DNA of 64,000 nt. It comes from Poindextera sp041691315 (lineage in GTDB: Bacteria; Pseudomonadota; Alphaproteobacteria; Caulobacterales; Caulobacteraceae). Positions 33,987 through 42,997 of this stretch are shown here, piece by piece (position 1 is the first letter of the stretch; every line of letters begins with the position of its first letter). The position numbers and the translations under genes were made by a program. Under the pieces are notes generated by a model. The model worked only from the letters and a program-made list of their open reading frames with translations, had not been told where the DNA came from and ran no database searches. Where the stretch lies: the NCBI GenBank assembly GCA_041691315.1, contig JBEPUW010000008.1, forward strand, positions 1 through 64,000. Reading direction: 5' to 3'.

Positions 33987-34841
33987 CTAACTGGCCGTCG
34001 GCCTTCCCCATCTCTTCAGGCTCGGTCCGAAGCAGATCAGCAAGGCGGCCGCCAACAACCCCATCGCCGTCGCCTCCAGCCTCATGGCATCGCCAGAGAA
34101 GACGTGGGCGTCGAACATCAGGTTGAACATCAGGTGCGGGATGACCCCGGCCACCAGGACGCTGCCATTGGCGTGCTGATAGATCCAAGTCATCAGCACT
34201 GAGCAAGCGGTCAGCGCCAGCATGAACCAGCCGAAGCCGAACTGGGACTGGGCGAGGTCGGACACGAAGAAGGCGGGCAGGTGCCAGAGGCACCAGATGA
34301 CGCCCAGCAGCACGGCCGCCGTCGCCGGCTGGAACATGGTCAGCAGCCGCGGCAGCGCGAAGCCGCGCCATCCGGCCTCTTCGCCGAATCCACCCGGATC
34401 GATGACCATGATCGGGGTGGTGATCGCCATGACGGGCGCAACGACGGCCAGGGCATGCAGGTCGATCTGAGCGACGCCGCCGCTCGCGCGTGTCGCCAGC
34501 GCGTAGGCCACGAGTGTCAGGGGCCAAGCGAGGACGGCGATCACGATCCACATCGGCCGCACGGGGCGCACGAACCGCAAGGCCAAGGCCTTCAGTCCCG
34601 CCCAGCCGCCGAACGCCAAGCTGCAGCCCACCGCGGAGATTGTCGGCGCGCAGACCGCCAGATAGTAGAGCCAGTGGTGGTTGATCACGCCCAGCGGCCC
34701 GATGACCGCTTCGAGCTGCGGGCGGACTAACAACAATAGTGCGCCCAGGCCCCAGGTCATCGCGAAGGCGAGGGCGAAGAAGGTCGCCAACTCACCAACG
34801 ACGCGCTTGCGGCTGGACGCCTCCAGGTTCTGAGTCGTCAT
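33987..34841 (-). CDS. CPBP-family intramembrane metalloprotease
   Basis: 284 aa with about eight hydrophobic helices. Motif 1 is GFGEEAGWRGFALPRL (E154, E155, R159). The zinc-site histidines lie in WCLWHLPAF and IPHLMFN. CPBP (CAAX-like) proteases cut membrane-embedded substrates. It is divergent from a TetR gene across an 87-bp gap containing a perfect inverted repeat, so it is probably repressed by that regulator. Confidence 0.92.
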   Translation of the reverse strand: MTTQNLEASSRKRVVGELATFFALAFAMTWGLGALLLLVRPQLEAVIGPLGVINHHWLYYLAVCAPTISAVGCSLAFGGWAGLKALALRFVRPVRPMWIVIAVLAWPLTLVAYALATRASGGVAQIDLHALAVVAPVMAITTPIMVIDPGGFGEEAGWRGFALPRLLTMFQPATAAVLLGVIWCLWHLPAFFVSDLAQSQFGFGWFMLALTACSVLMTWIYQHANGSVLVAGVIPHLMFNLMFDAHVFSGDAMRLEATAMGLLAAALLICFGPSLKRWGRPTAS

Positions 34842-34873
34842 CGATCACCTCCTTGCTCAATCCGGTAATCGAG

Positions 34874-34904
34874 TTAACATCGTTCACTTCAATAACGATG
34901 TTAA
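34874..34904. promoter_or_regulatory. Operator-like inverted repeat between CPBP and TetR genes
   Basis: TTAACATCGTT - 9 bases - AACGATGTTAA has perfect 11-bp arms. Each arm also contains a small AACnnnGTT dyad, so it could be two adjacent TetR boxes. It sits in an AT-rich divergent promoter and is the best operator candidate for the adjacent TetR regulator. Confidence 0.75.
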
Positions 34905-34928
34905 ATTTCTGTCAGGAGACCCAAGCCC

Positions 34929-35615
34929 TTGGCGCTTCCCTTCCGTCCAGCCGATGGCGCGCCGAGACGCCGCCGGGCGTCCTTCCTGTCGCGCGCCGAG
35001 ATCGTCGAGGCCGCTGCCGCCCTCCTGGAGCGGGACGGCTACGACGAACTCAATATGCGCGCAGTCGCCGCCGAGCTTGGCGTTCAGGCCGCCGCCCTCT
35101 ACCGCTATGTCGAAAGCCGCGAGGAACTGGACGACCTTCTCTTCGACCACCTCATGGCCGATTGCGCGCCCCGGCTGCATGGCAAGGACTGGCGCGAGGA
35201 TCTGGCGGCTGTCGCCACGGCGTGGCGCAATCGCCTGACGAGCCGGCGCGACGCCACGCGCATCGCGCTTGGCCAGGTCTCCATCGGCCCCAATCTCGCG
35301 CCGTTGATGGACGCGGCGCTGGCGGTCCTGGTAAGGTCCGGCCTTGGTGGCGCCGAACTCATCGAGGCCTACCAGACCTGCGTCATCTTCGTGCATGGTC
35401 TGGCTGCGGCCGAGGCCGGCTACCGCGACGTCGCCGCGCGCAGCGACGGCAGGAGCCTGCGCATTGCTCCGCTGCAGCCCGAATGGGTGGAGGCCTATCC
35501 GACACTCGCCGCGCTCGCGGACGACATATCTGCTCCTCCCGACTTCGACGCGCGCTTCGCCTTTGGGCTTGAAGCGCTCATTGCCGGAATCGAACAGCGG
35601 CTCCCGCGCGGATGA
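34929..35615 (+). CDS. TetR-family regulator (TetR_C type)
   Basis: 228 aa from a TTG at 34929 with AGGAG upstream. The HTH reads IVEAAAALLERDGYDELNMRAVAAELGVQAAALYRYVESREEL, here noted only as residues about 24-66. The C-terminal domain is like that of TetR itself. It is divergent from the CPBP protease and probably represses both genes through the inverted repeat between them. Confidence 0.9.
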   Translation: MALPFRPADGAPRRRRASFLSRAEIVEAAAALLERDGYDELNMRAVAAELGVQAAALYRYVESREELDDLLFDHLMADCAPRLHGKDWREDLAAVATAWRNRLTSRRDATRIALGQVSIGPNLAPLMDAALAVLVRSGLGGAELIEAYQTCVIFVHGLAAAEAGYRDVAARSDGRSLRIAPLQPEWVEAYPTLAALADDISAPPDFDARFAFGLEALIAGIEQRLPRG

Positions 35616-35784
35616 CCGGCTCCTACATGAGAGTGACGATCGGTTCCCAGATCCTGGTCGGCCGTCTCGAAATGGCCACCGCGCCTTTCACCTGCGCTGC
35701 CTTCCGGACCATGGCGCCGCTGCGTCACGCGGGCGAGGCGCGGTCTCCCGCCGCAGATGGCCGGGCTTTGCTCCGAGGGCGACA

Positions 35785-36774
35785 CTACTGCACCCAGGCC
35801 TTGGCTCTGGGGTAGTCGATGCTGATGACGACGCGGCTCAGCACGTTCCCTCCGATTGACCCCTCGATGCGGTCGCTCATCATCGGCGCCATGAACTCGT
35901 CGTAGGTCTTGTCTGACCGCTCGGTGAACCAAACTGGGCCGGTCTTTCTCCCGGCAAACTCCACTTCAGGCGCCAGGATCATCAAAGAATGCGTGCCAAG
36001 TTGAGCGTCCTCGACAACGCGCCAATCGGGGTGGCGCGCGCGCCATCGCTCAATCACGCTGTGAGCCATCATGCTCGTCGCGCGCATCGCGGGCTTGCCG
36101 TCCGCGAGCGCCTGAAGCGCGGTGGGCGTAAGAACGGTGGTCGCGCCCGTGTCGAACAGCACCGGCAGATCCTCACCATCCACGCGAACAGTCATGCGCG
36201 CGAAATCGGACACTCTGTGGCCATCGGCGTCGGTTTTGAAGGCGACCTCAATGGGCCGCGCGTCGGGCGCTGGACGCCAGGTCGCGGGCCTCATGATCAA
36301 TTGCCGGTGGGGATAATCCCAGGTCCAAGTGTGGTTGGCGAACCATTGCCGACCGAGAATGCCGTCGCCGATCGCAGGCCAGCCTTTCAACGGGATAACT
36401 TCGGGCATGACGGTGAACTGGGCATGGGCGGGAACACCGGCCCATTCGCGCGTTACAAACGCCGTGGCGTCGCCGACCAGAGTGTCCGGCCCGAGCTCTT
36501 CCAGTGTATCCTGATCCGTCTCGGGTCGCAGGGCTAGGTCAAGCCTTAGCGCCGCTGCTCTCGAGAGCAGCAGAGATCCTCCGCCGCTGTCGGTAAACAA
36601 ATGCAGCGGAGCGTGTCCAGCAGGCGCGCGCATATCGACGTAAACGCGGTCGTCTATGAAGGTCGCCGCGATCACGGTTCCGTCTTTCGAAGCTGAAGCC
36701 GCGGCTGCACCGGGATGCGGCGACACAGCCACCAGCAACACTGCGGACAATAGAGTCGCCTGAGCTGTCGTCAT
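35785..36774 (-). CDS. Secreted retropepsin-like aspartyl protease
   Basis: 329 aa from the ATG at 36774; the frame could also start at a TTG at 36813. A signal peptide (ATLLSAVLLVAVSPHPGAAAA) precedes two aspartyl-protease half-domains: HLFTDSGGGSLLLS and PVLFDTGATTVLTP. The second has the classic DTGA. The first has DSGG, which keeps the catalytic Asp. It is periplasmic and its substrate is unknown. Confidence 0.82.
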   Translation of the reverse strand: MTTAQATLLSAVLLVAVSPHPGAAAASASKDGTVIAATFIDDRVYVDMRAPAGHAPLHLFTDSGGGSLLLSRAAALRLDLALRPETDQDTLEELGPDTLVGDATAFVTREWAGVPAHAQFTVMPEVIPLKGWPAIGDGILGRQWFANHTWTWDYPHRQLIMRPATWRPAPDARPIEVAFKTDADGHRVSDFARMTVRVDGEDLPVLFDTGATTVLTPTALQALADGKPAMRATSMMAHSVIERWRARHPDWRVVEDAQLGTHSLMILAPEVEFAGRKTGPVWFTERSDKTYDEFMAPMMSDRIEGSIGGNVLSRVVISIDYPRAKAWVQ

Positions 36775-37089
36775 CGGCTTCAGCCCATCCAAAACGAGTT
36801 TGCGTGAAAACAAGGTTTTCCCGCGAGTCCCGATACTACGGCCATGGTCCGCTTACGGGCGAAGTTCACGCTTCCGCCGACCGAGGCTGGGACGCGTACA
36901 GATGGGGAGGACGATACGGGCGCCAAACGCGCCTTCAATTCTTGCGCCATGGATCTCCTGCGATCGGAATTGTGGGGTTCGTAGAATCGCCAATGGGCCA
37001 GTCGTTTCACTGCTGCCGGGTGGGGCTTTGCCATCGTTCGGTGCAACCGATCGTCGACGTCCTCGAAGGAGCGTATGGGCAGAGCGAAC
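36775..37089. other. Intergenic region, no gene seen
   Basis: About 315 bases between two leftward genes. Only short overlapping frames without leaders or ribosome sites occur. I see no clear promoter or repeat. Confidence 0.5.
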
Positions 37090-37962
37090 CTAGATCCGGA
37101 TTCTGGAGCCATCGGCCGGCTGGGGTGAAGTGTTCTGCACGGTGAACTCGTGGTCCATGGCTTTCACGCTGCCGAACTCGGGCGACGAAAGCACAACGGA
37201 TCGATACGCCATGATTTCGTCGCTGATGATCACGCCGTCCTTGATGATCGTCTGGCCGATCCAGTGAGCGCGGCCCGGCGCGAAATCCACCATATAGCTC
37301 TTCCCGCCCTTATCGACGTGGATCTGTTTCGGATCGCCCTCCGCGCGGCCTTCTCCCTCACCCTCGCGCGTCAGCGTCACCATTCTCGCGACTGGATCGA
37401 CACTGATCACGGTCACGGTCTGGCGGCCGGGGGGACCGAATTCCCACACTTCCGCAAGGTCCGTGGTCCACCGCGTTCCGACTTCAAGCTTGCGCGGAGG
37501 AACGCCCCAAATCGCGATGTTGTAGAGCAGACCGCAGCAGTCACGCGAACGCCGGCACTGACCCTTGAAGCATTCGGCCTGGCCTTGATCCCGGATCACC
37601 GCAGAGCCCCGATCAGGCGGCGACCCGTGGTTTTGGAGCGACAGGTCGAACTTCCAGCCGCCCTCCGTAGAGTCCTTTGAAACGACGTAGGATCCCAGGC
37701 CGCTGTAGTGGCGCAATTTCTCCTCGAACCCATCGCCGTCGATGGACGCTATCCGCGCGAAGACATTGGTGAAGGTTTGCCCGGCTTGAAGGTGTGGCGT
37801 CAGGACGTCGGCAGATTCAATCCCAGCCTTGGGAGCAGATCTTGGGTGCGCCTGGGCTAAGCCAACTTGGACGATCATCATTGCCGCCACGGCGATCGCA
37901 AGATAGCCCGCGCGCGATGGAGCGGGACTGCGGCGTTCGCGTGGGTCCGTCGAAGATAACAT
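37090..37962 (-). CDS. Secreted protein of unknown function with internal cysteine cluster
   Basis: 290 aa from the ATG at 37962, which has AGGAG upstream. The leader is basic then hydrophobic (GYLAIAVAAMMIVQVGLAQA). The mature part contains AECFKGQCRRSRDCCGLLYN, four cysteines in about 16 residues, probably disulfide-bonded. Beta-rich segments (VTVISVDPVARMVTLTREG) follow. No family recognised. Confidence 0.65.
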   Translation of the reverse strand: MLSSTDPRERRSPAPSRAGYLAIAVAAMMIVQVGLAQAHPRSAPKAGIESADVLTPHLQAGQTFTNVFARIASIDGDGFEEKLRHYSGLGSYVVSKDSTEGGWKFDLSLQNHGSPPDRGSAVIRDQGQAECFKGQCRRSRDCCGLLYNIAIWGVPPRKLEVGTRWTTDLAEVWEFGPPGRQTVTVISVDPVARMVTLTREGEGEGRAEGDPKQIHVDKGGKSYMVDFAPGRAHWIGQTIIKDGVIISDEIMAYRSVVLSSPEFGSVKAMDHEFTVQNTSPQPADGSRIRI

Positions 37963-38006
37963 GCTGACTCCTGGCAGGGGTGAGTGTCCGGCGCCGAAAC
38001 GCCGGG

Positions 38007-38534
38007 TCAAGATTTCGACCGTTTGCAATCGAGCGTATCGCCCAGCTGAAAGGTGGTTCCATCCCGTGAGACGGACCAATCCACCTGCATCCTGGCAGGC
38101 CCGCGTCGCGCATAGGCGAAGCGCTCGACGGGACGACCGTCCTGCAGGCGGGTCCAGGTCAGCACATCGCCTTCCCACCCTGGAGATACGAGCCGGCGAA
38201 CGCCGCTGAATCCGTCGGCGATCGTGGCGCTCAAGCCCCCTGTCTTGTCGAAGGTCCAAAGCTCGATGGCGTGATAGGCGTTCGGTGGCGCGTCATCGTG
38301 GTGCAGCACCAGGGCCGCGGCCTGCTCGGACCAATCGAAAACCAAGGAGGAAGCGATGGGGGATCCGTTTGACACGAAATGCCCATCGCAGCGCCAGGCG
38401 CCGGAAAGCTCCGCCAGTACCCGGGCGGGGCTTGGCTCAGCGGCGGTCGCGAACGTAGCGGCAGCGGCGATCGCAGCCCAACATATGCAAAAGGCGCCGA
38501 TGTTACGCATTTTCATGCTGGCGTTCGCTTTCAT
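38007..38534 (-). CDS. Secreted protein of unknown function
   Basis: 175 aa. A signal peptide (IGAFCICWAAIAAAATFATA) is followed by a lipocalin-like pattern: LAELSGAWRCDGHFVSNGSPIASSL, DAPPNAYHAIELWTFD, and WEGDVLTWT. The start could also be one of two downstream ATGs (38516 or 38510). It lies 44 bases upstream of the previous gene on the same strand, suggesting a two-gene unit. Confidence 0.65.
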   Translation of the reverse strand: MKANASMKMRNIGAFCICWAAIAAAATFATAAEPSPARVLAELSGAWRCDGHFVSNGSPIASSLVFDWSEQAAALVLHHDDAPPNAYHAIELWTFDKTGGLSATIADGFSGVRRLVSPGWEGDVLTWTRLQDGRPVERFAYARRGPARMQVDWSVSRDGTTFQLGDTLDCKRSKS

Positions 38535-38607
38535 ATCTTTCGGTTACTTCAGAGGATCGTGACAAGGTCCAGCCGAGCAAGGACGGCTCGTCCAGTCAAA
38601 CAGTTGT

Positions 38608-39495
38608 TCAAGGGTTCGATGGAGCACCTCCTGGTCCCGCGTGCGTCATGAGGAAGGCCGTCATATCGTCCAGCACTGGGGCCTTGCCGCGGAACAATCG
38701 CGATAGCGCCAGCGCCGTGTCGGGGTGGTGCAGACCCGGATAGAGTTTGACCTCGACCGTCGCCCCGGCCTGTTCCAGCTTGCGCCCGAGCGCGATGGTG
38801 TTCTGTGGAGAGACCAGCGTGTCCTTGTCGCCATGGGCGAGAAACACAGGCGGGCTGGCGGCGCTGGCGTAGTTAATCGGCTGGGTCGTCGGCAGGTTCG
38901 GGTAGCTGCTGAACGCCGCGACGGTCCAACTGACGTTCAGCGGCAGGAAATCATATGGTCCCGATAGGCCCGCCACGGCCTTGATGTTCGCTGGATCGAC
39001 ACCGACGGCTTTGAGGAACTCGTCGTCCAGCGCCAGCATCATGGCGTTGTAGGCGCCCGCCGAGTGGCCAACGAGCACGATCCGGCGCGGATCGCCGCCA
39101 TAGTCGGCCGCGTGATCGCGCGCCCAGCGCACAGCCGCCGCGCCGTCCTGCAGGAAGGCCGGATACCGAACTTCCGGAACCAGCCGATAGTCCGGGATCA
39201 CGGTGACGAAGCCACGAGAGGCCAGCGCTTGCCCGATGAAGGCAGAGTCCTGTCGCCGTCCGGAATTCCATGACCCGCCATAGAAGAAGACCAGGACCGG
39301 CGCCGCTCCTCCCGTTTGGACTGGCGCGTAGACGTCGAGTTTTTGCCGCGGCGACGAACCATAGGCGATGTCGCGCGCCGGCCTCGCGCCCGGATCGCGA
39401 GGCCCCAGGGCGTTATAGACGGCCAGGGGCGAACAGGCGGCGAGGATCACGGCGAACACGCCAACAATGCAGGCGGTGGGGCCGCGAGGGTTCAT
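38608..39495 (-). CDS. Alpha/beta hydrolase lipoprotein (BD-FAE esterase type)
   Basis: 295 aa. Lipobox LAAC gives C21 as the lipidated cysteine. The oxyanion region is FFYGGSWNSG, the nucleophile is S145 in LVGHSAGAYN, the acid lies in AHGDKDTLV and the histidine in GLHHPD. The family contains carbohydrate-ester and small-ester hydrolases. It is tethered to the membrane. Confidence 0.9.
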   Translation of the reverse strand: MNPRGPTACIVGVFAVILAACSPLAVYNALGPRDPGARPARDIAYGSSPRQKLDVYAPVQTGGAAPVLVFFYGGSWNSGRRQDSAFIGQALASRGFVTVIPDYRLVPEVRYPAFLQDGAAAVRWARDHAADYGGDPRRIVLVGHSAGAYNAMMLALDDEFLKAVGVDPANIKAVAGLSGPYDFLPLNVSWTVAAFSSYPNLPTTQPINYASAASPPVFLAHGDKDTLVSPQNTIALGRKLEQAGATVEVKLYPGLHHPDTALALSRLFRGKAPVLDDMTAFLMTHAGPGGAPSNP

Positions 39496-39580
39496 GGGTT
39501 CAAGGTCTCGGTTACGGCCTCGTGAAGAGTTGCCGGGCGGTAGTCAAAAAGGCGGTGAAACTGATCCGGTAACGTCTGGC

Positions 39581-39602
39581 GCGCGATATCCGCGCGATAT
39601 CC
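39581..39602. repeat. 11-bp perfect tandem duplication
   Basis: Two copies of gcgcgatatcc lie head to tail between the esterase gene and the next gene. The unit contains a GATATC palindrome. It is probably replication slippage, with no visible function. Confidence 0.6.
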
Positions 39603-39776
39603 GATCGTCAAAACCCAGCCTGACCAAAGCGAGCACCACTCCTTCAAATGGGATCGGGCATGGCAATATCATTGGGACAGGCGGTGGAAGATCAGGGACG
39701 AGATGTTGAGCTCGACATTTGCGTCGCAGCCTCGCCGCCCTAGATTGCACCGCGGAAGAAGTCGGAGGGAGCTCGA

Positions 39777-40127
39777 TTGACCAAGACAGATCCAGAGCCG
39801 CCGCTGTCAGCGGCTGGCGAGAGCTACGCCCGGCTCTGCGCTTCGTTCTTCAGCCGTGAGGACGTTCGGCCCTCTGAGAAGCGCGGTTTCGGCGCCGCGG
39901 CGCTGACCATCGAGGGCCGCATCTTCGCGATGTTGCCGCGTGATCGCCTGGTCGTGAAGCTCCCAAAGGCCCGGGTCGATGAGCTCGTCGCGGCCGGTTG
40001 TGGTGAACGATTCGACGCCAACAAGGGGCGCCCGATGAAGGAGTGGCTGGCGATCGATTCTGCGCATGAAGGCGATTGGGACGACCTCGCGAGCGAAGCC
40101 CTGAACTTTGTCAGGTCTCATCCCTAG
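39777..40127 (+). CDS. TfoX/MmcQ-like small protein
   Basis: 116 aa from a TTG start with GGAGGGAG upstream. The blocks KRGFGAAALTIEGRIFAMLPRDRLVVKLP and GRPMKEWLAID fit the TfoX N-terminal / MmcQ-YjbR fold of small cytosolic proteins with no firm function. It is a single gene, divergent from the esterase. Confidence 0.75.
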   Translation: MTKTDPEPPLSAAGESYARLCASFFSREDVRPSEKRGFGAAALTIEGRIFAMLPRDRLVVKLPKARVDELVAAGCGERFDANKGRPMKEWLAIDSAHEGDWDDLASEALNFVRSHP

Positions 40128-40190
40128 CGCCGCCCGATCACCACCGACGCGGCCGCCGGTTGAGCGCTGATCAACCCATGCGGCGATGCG

Positions 40191-41150
40191 CTATGGAGTC
40201 TTGGCGCCCAAGGTCTCGCCGGCCCCAAGCACCCCGTTCATTCCGTCGGCGTAGCGTCTTGAGGCGGGCGCAACTTCGCCATTCGCCAGCGTCAGGCGCG
40301 AGTCACCGGATGGGAGTGATCGGATATTGCGCACATGGTCCGGATTGACGATCCACGACCGATGCACGCGACGTAGACCACGGTCCGACAACTGCGCTTC
40401 CAGGGCGGCCAAGGTCGTCCGCAGCAATGGTCGCCGTCCGTCCAGCAGTCGAAATTCCGCGTAGTTGCCCGCCGAGACGACGGCGACAATCTCGCTCGTC
40501 CGCACCCGCAATCGATGTCTCCCGTTCGGGAGATCGATCAGGTCCCTGTTGAGGAGTGGCGGCGTGCTCTTCGCCGGCGCTGTCGGTGGAGGTGCGGGCG
40601 CATCGAAAATGGCTCTCCGCAATGAGACCGGCGCCGCGAACAGGCCCCCGACCATCAAGGCATAGAACGTGGTGTCCTTCGCCAGTTCGAAGCCGAATTT
40701 CTCGAACAACGAACAGCTGCAGGCTATTCCTAGAACCGGGCCGGCCAGGATCCGGAGGAGCTTGAATCCGGCGACATGCAATAGCGAGCTGGCCACTCCG
40801 GCCGCGACGAGGCTCCCCATTCGAACCGGCATCGTCAGCTGGCGACGATAAATCTCTCTCAACACCGGCCAGAACAGCAGGATCAGCGGGATCGAGACAA
40901 TCGCCGAAGTCGCCTCGTCGAATACAATCTGCGCTGACGACAGGCCTCCCGACCCCGGCCGGCTCTCTATCCTCCCAACGACATTCAACGTCACGACGGT
41001 CAGAATGAAGATGGCGAACGCCGCCTGGGCCACGCGCCCGAACGGCGGCTGGCGGGGCGGACCTCTGAGCCAACCCCCGGGTCCGGCGATTGCGCGCAGC
41101 GTACCGCCGCTCAGCACTCCCTCCCCCTGCGTGCGTCCTAACAGCACCCG
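40191..41150 (-). CDS. Membrane-anchored LytTR-domain regulator
   Basis: About 319 aa if started at the GTG at 41150; the frame extends to 41288 and another GTG lies at 41117. Four hydrophobic helices lie in the N-terminal two-thirds, and a LytTR DNA-binding domain sits at the C-terminus: HRLRVRTSEIVAVVSAGNYAEF, LLRTTLAALEAQL and RRVHRSWIVNPDHV. There is no receiver domain, so it senses through its membrane part. No partner gene is adjacent. Confidence 0.85.
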   Translation of the reverse strand, partial: RVLLGRTQGEGVLSGGTLRAIAGPGGWLRGPPRQPPFGRVAQAAFAIFILTVVTLNVVGRIESRPGSGGLSSAQIVFDEATSAIVSIPLILLFWPVLREIYRRQLTMPVRMGSLVAAGVASSLLHVAGFKLLRILAGPVLGIACSCSLFEKFGFELAKDTTFYALMVGGLFAAPVSLRRAIFDAPAPPPTAPAKSTPPLLNRDLIDLPNGRHRLRVRTSEIVAVVSAGNYAEFRLLDGRRPLLRTTLAALEAQLSDRGLRRVHRSWIVNPDHVRNIRSLPSGDSRLTLANGEVAPASRRYADGMNGVLGAGETLGAKTP

Positions 41151-41414
41151 TTCATCCCCCCAGCTTGACCGCTCGTCCCACGGCCGTCGGCAGGGTCGCG
41201 CCACGACATGCTGGTGCAGAATAGACAACCGCCTGTCATTCGCACCTTCAGCGCCTCCGACGGTGCGTGCGCGTTTGCCCCAAGTCATGACGCCGCGTCG
41301 AACTCACCTTCGAACGGCCATGCTCCAGCGTCTGGCGACGGTCAAGCCACGCGCCGTGTTTGTTCGGCGCCGGTGACAGCATTCCCGGTCTTGTCGCCAC
41401 GGCCATCCCGCCAG

Positions 41415-41576
41415 CTCAACCATTCGTCCCAGACCCCCTCGTCGCCGCGCCACGACGCAACGTAGCGGTGCAGTTCAGAGCCGCCGCAACGGCGCAGACG
41501 ACGATTGGAGGACAGACTGGCTCGCACCGACCGGGACTTGCTTGCAAGCCGGACGCCGTCTCCCCGCGCCTCGTCC
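41415..41576. repeat. 162-bp direct repeat, copy 1
   Basis: This aligns without gaps to 42345-42506 at roughly 80% identity. A block of 48 identical bases starts gattggaggacagactgg. On the minus strand both copies encode RASLSSN...RRC...ELHxYVA...GDExxWDEWL in the same frame, from a GTG at 41527 (61 codons here, to 41342). On the plus strand both encode MEDRLARTDRDLLAS from a TTG at 41505. No ribosome site supports either frame. No other gene is seen between 41151 and 41829. Confidence 0.8.
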
Positions 41577-41829
41577 ACGCTTTTTGGTTGTCCGAGCAAT
41601 CGTCTCCCAATAGGCGGGGCGTCGCTGACGGGCGCGTCGCAAGGTTCGGGCGGAGACTCGAGCGCGACCCCGATCCTATATCTCCCCGCCACCTGACCAC
41701 CAGCTAAACGCGCCATGGCCCGAAGATGCGAACGGGCGCACCCACTTCATCTAAACCGGCAAGCTGCGCGTGAATCTCCCAACTCCGGCCAACAGGCCTT
41801 CGTCCCCGTGGTTTCACCTCGCTTTTTTC

Positions 41830-42195
41830 ATGCACCCGGAGGTGTCGTTGGATCGAGATAAGCTGATCATCCTCAAGGTCGATTTTGAGGACCCCAAGTT
41901 TCCAGGTCTACGATTCTATTGCAGACACTGCGTCCTGATCGAGGGGCTCCTGGTCTCATTTCCCGCCCTGGCCGCCCAATTGGATGTCGAACGGATCGCG
42001 TGGCCATTGCCTCGCTTGGAAGTCGTCAAGCTGATCGGGGCCGAGAATCAATCGCTCCCCGTTGTCATACTCGCCGAGGACGCACCGGGCGGAATTGAAA
42101 CGGGCCGATATCAAGGCCACCGCTTTGTCCAGGGCAAGGATGCGATCCTTCGGGCCCTCAGCGTTCGGTATGGCATTCCATTGCCTCACCCCTGA
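41830..42195 (+). CDS. DUF3088 family protein
   Basis: 121 aa from the ATG at 41830; the frame opens at a GTG at 41770. KLIILKVDFEDPKFPGLRFYCRHCVLIEGLL and GAENQSLPVVILAEDAP followed by GKDAILRALSVRYGIPLPHP are typical of DUF3088. It has a thioredoxin-like CRHC pair (thioredoxin relation is inference). It is flanked on both sides by the 162-bp direct repeat. Confidence 0.88.
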   Translation: MHPEVSLDRDKLIILKVDFEDPKFPGLRFYCRHCVLIEGLLVSFPALAAQLDVERIAWPLPRLEVVKLIGAENQSLPVVILAEDAPGGIETGRYQGHRFVQGKDAILRALSVRYGIPLPHP

Positions 42196-42344
42196 ACCGT
42201 GGCTAGCGAGGAGGTCGCGGCCTTTGCCCGCTGAGCGACTGGCGCTTGCGGAAGGAGCCGCCCCTCGGAGTGGCTTCATGGCGGGTCCGGTTCAGGCCGC
42301 GGCCGTCGCGAGTTGGGGGGAAGATTGACGGGTCGTCCCCCAGT

Positions 42345-42506
42345 CTCAACCACTCGTCCCAGGCCCTCTCGTCACCGAAACACTCCGCAACGTAAAGGTG
42401 CAGTTCAGCGCTGCTACACCGGCGATGACGATGATTGGAGGACAGACTGGCTCGCACCGACCGGGACTTGCTTGCAAGCCAAACGCCGTCTCCCTGCGCC
42501 TCGTCC
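42345..42506. repeat. 162-bp direct repeat, copy 2
   Basis: Second copy, in the same orientation as 41415-41576. The matching minus-strand frame here runs from a GTG at 42457 to 42203 (84 codons). The matching plus-strand frame runs 42435-42626 and ends 4 bases before the LuxR-type gene. The gap 42196-42629 contains no other candidate. Confidence 0.8.
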
Positions 42507-42629
42507 TCGCTCTTCGCTCACCTGACCCATCGGCTTTCTGCCTGGCGATACGCAAGTGGTGGAGAGAGCGCCGAACCGGCTGTGGGACTGAGCCCCTCCC
42601 CTGACTCCGATCTCGCCGCAGCCTGACCT

Positions 42630-42863
42630 ATGGCCAACTCAGACGCCCCGAAGCCGCGCCTGAGCGCGCGCCAGATCGAATGCCTGACCCGGATCGCGGC
42701 TGGCGAAACCTCCGCCGAGATAGCGCTCGCGCTTGGAGTTTCCCGCCGCACGGTCGACGAATACGTCGGCGCGGCCTGCACCCGGTTGGGGGTCAGGAGC
42801 CGCTCGCAAGCCGTCGCCGTCGGCATCAGCCTGAACATCATCCCACGCTCTGCGGCACCGTGA
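42630..42863 (+). CDS. Small LuxR-type helix-turn-helix protein
   Basis: 77 aa, almost entirely a LuxR/GerE domain: LSARQIECLTRIAAGETSAEIALALGVSRRTVDEYV followed by ARLGV-like CTRLGVRSRSQAVAVG. It has no receiver or sensor domain. It may act as a stand-alone DNA-binding protein. The spacing to copy 2 of the repeat is 123 bases. Confidence 0.82.
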   Translation: MANSDAPKPRLSARQIECLTRIAAGETSAEIALALGVSRRTVDEYVGAACTRLGVRSRSQAVAVGISLNIIPRSAAP

Positions 42864-42997
42864 CGGGGACCTGGCTTCGGGCGGGATGGCGTAGCGGCGA
42901 GCGCGCTCCCGGATTTGTACGGGATTGCCCGGGGCGGCGTCGCAACTCAAAATAGCGCCGTGGTCTTCAGTCAGATTCAAGCGGTGCAGTAGGCGTC

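Noticed and set aside
36780..37112. 110-codon minus-strand frame between the aspartyl protease and the next gene
   Set aside because: No leader, ribosome site or motif, and it overlaps the ends of both neighbours.
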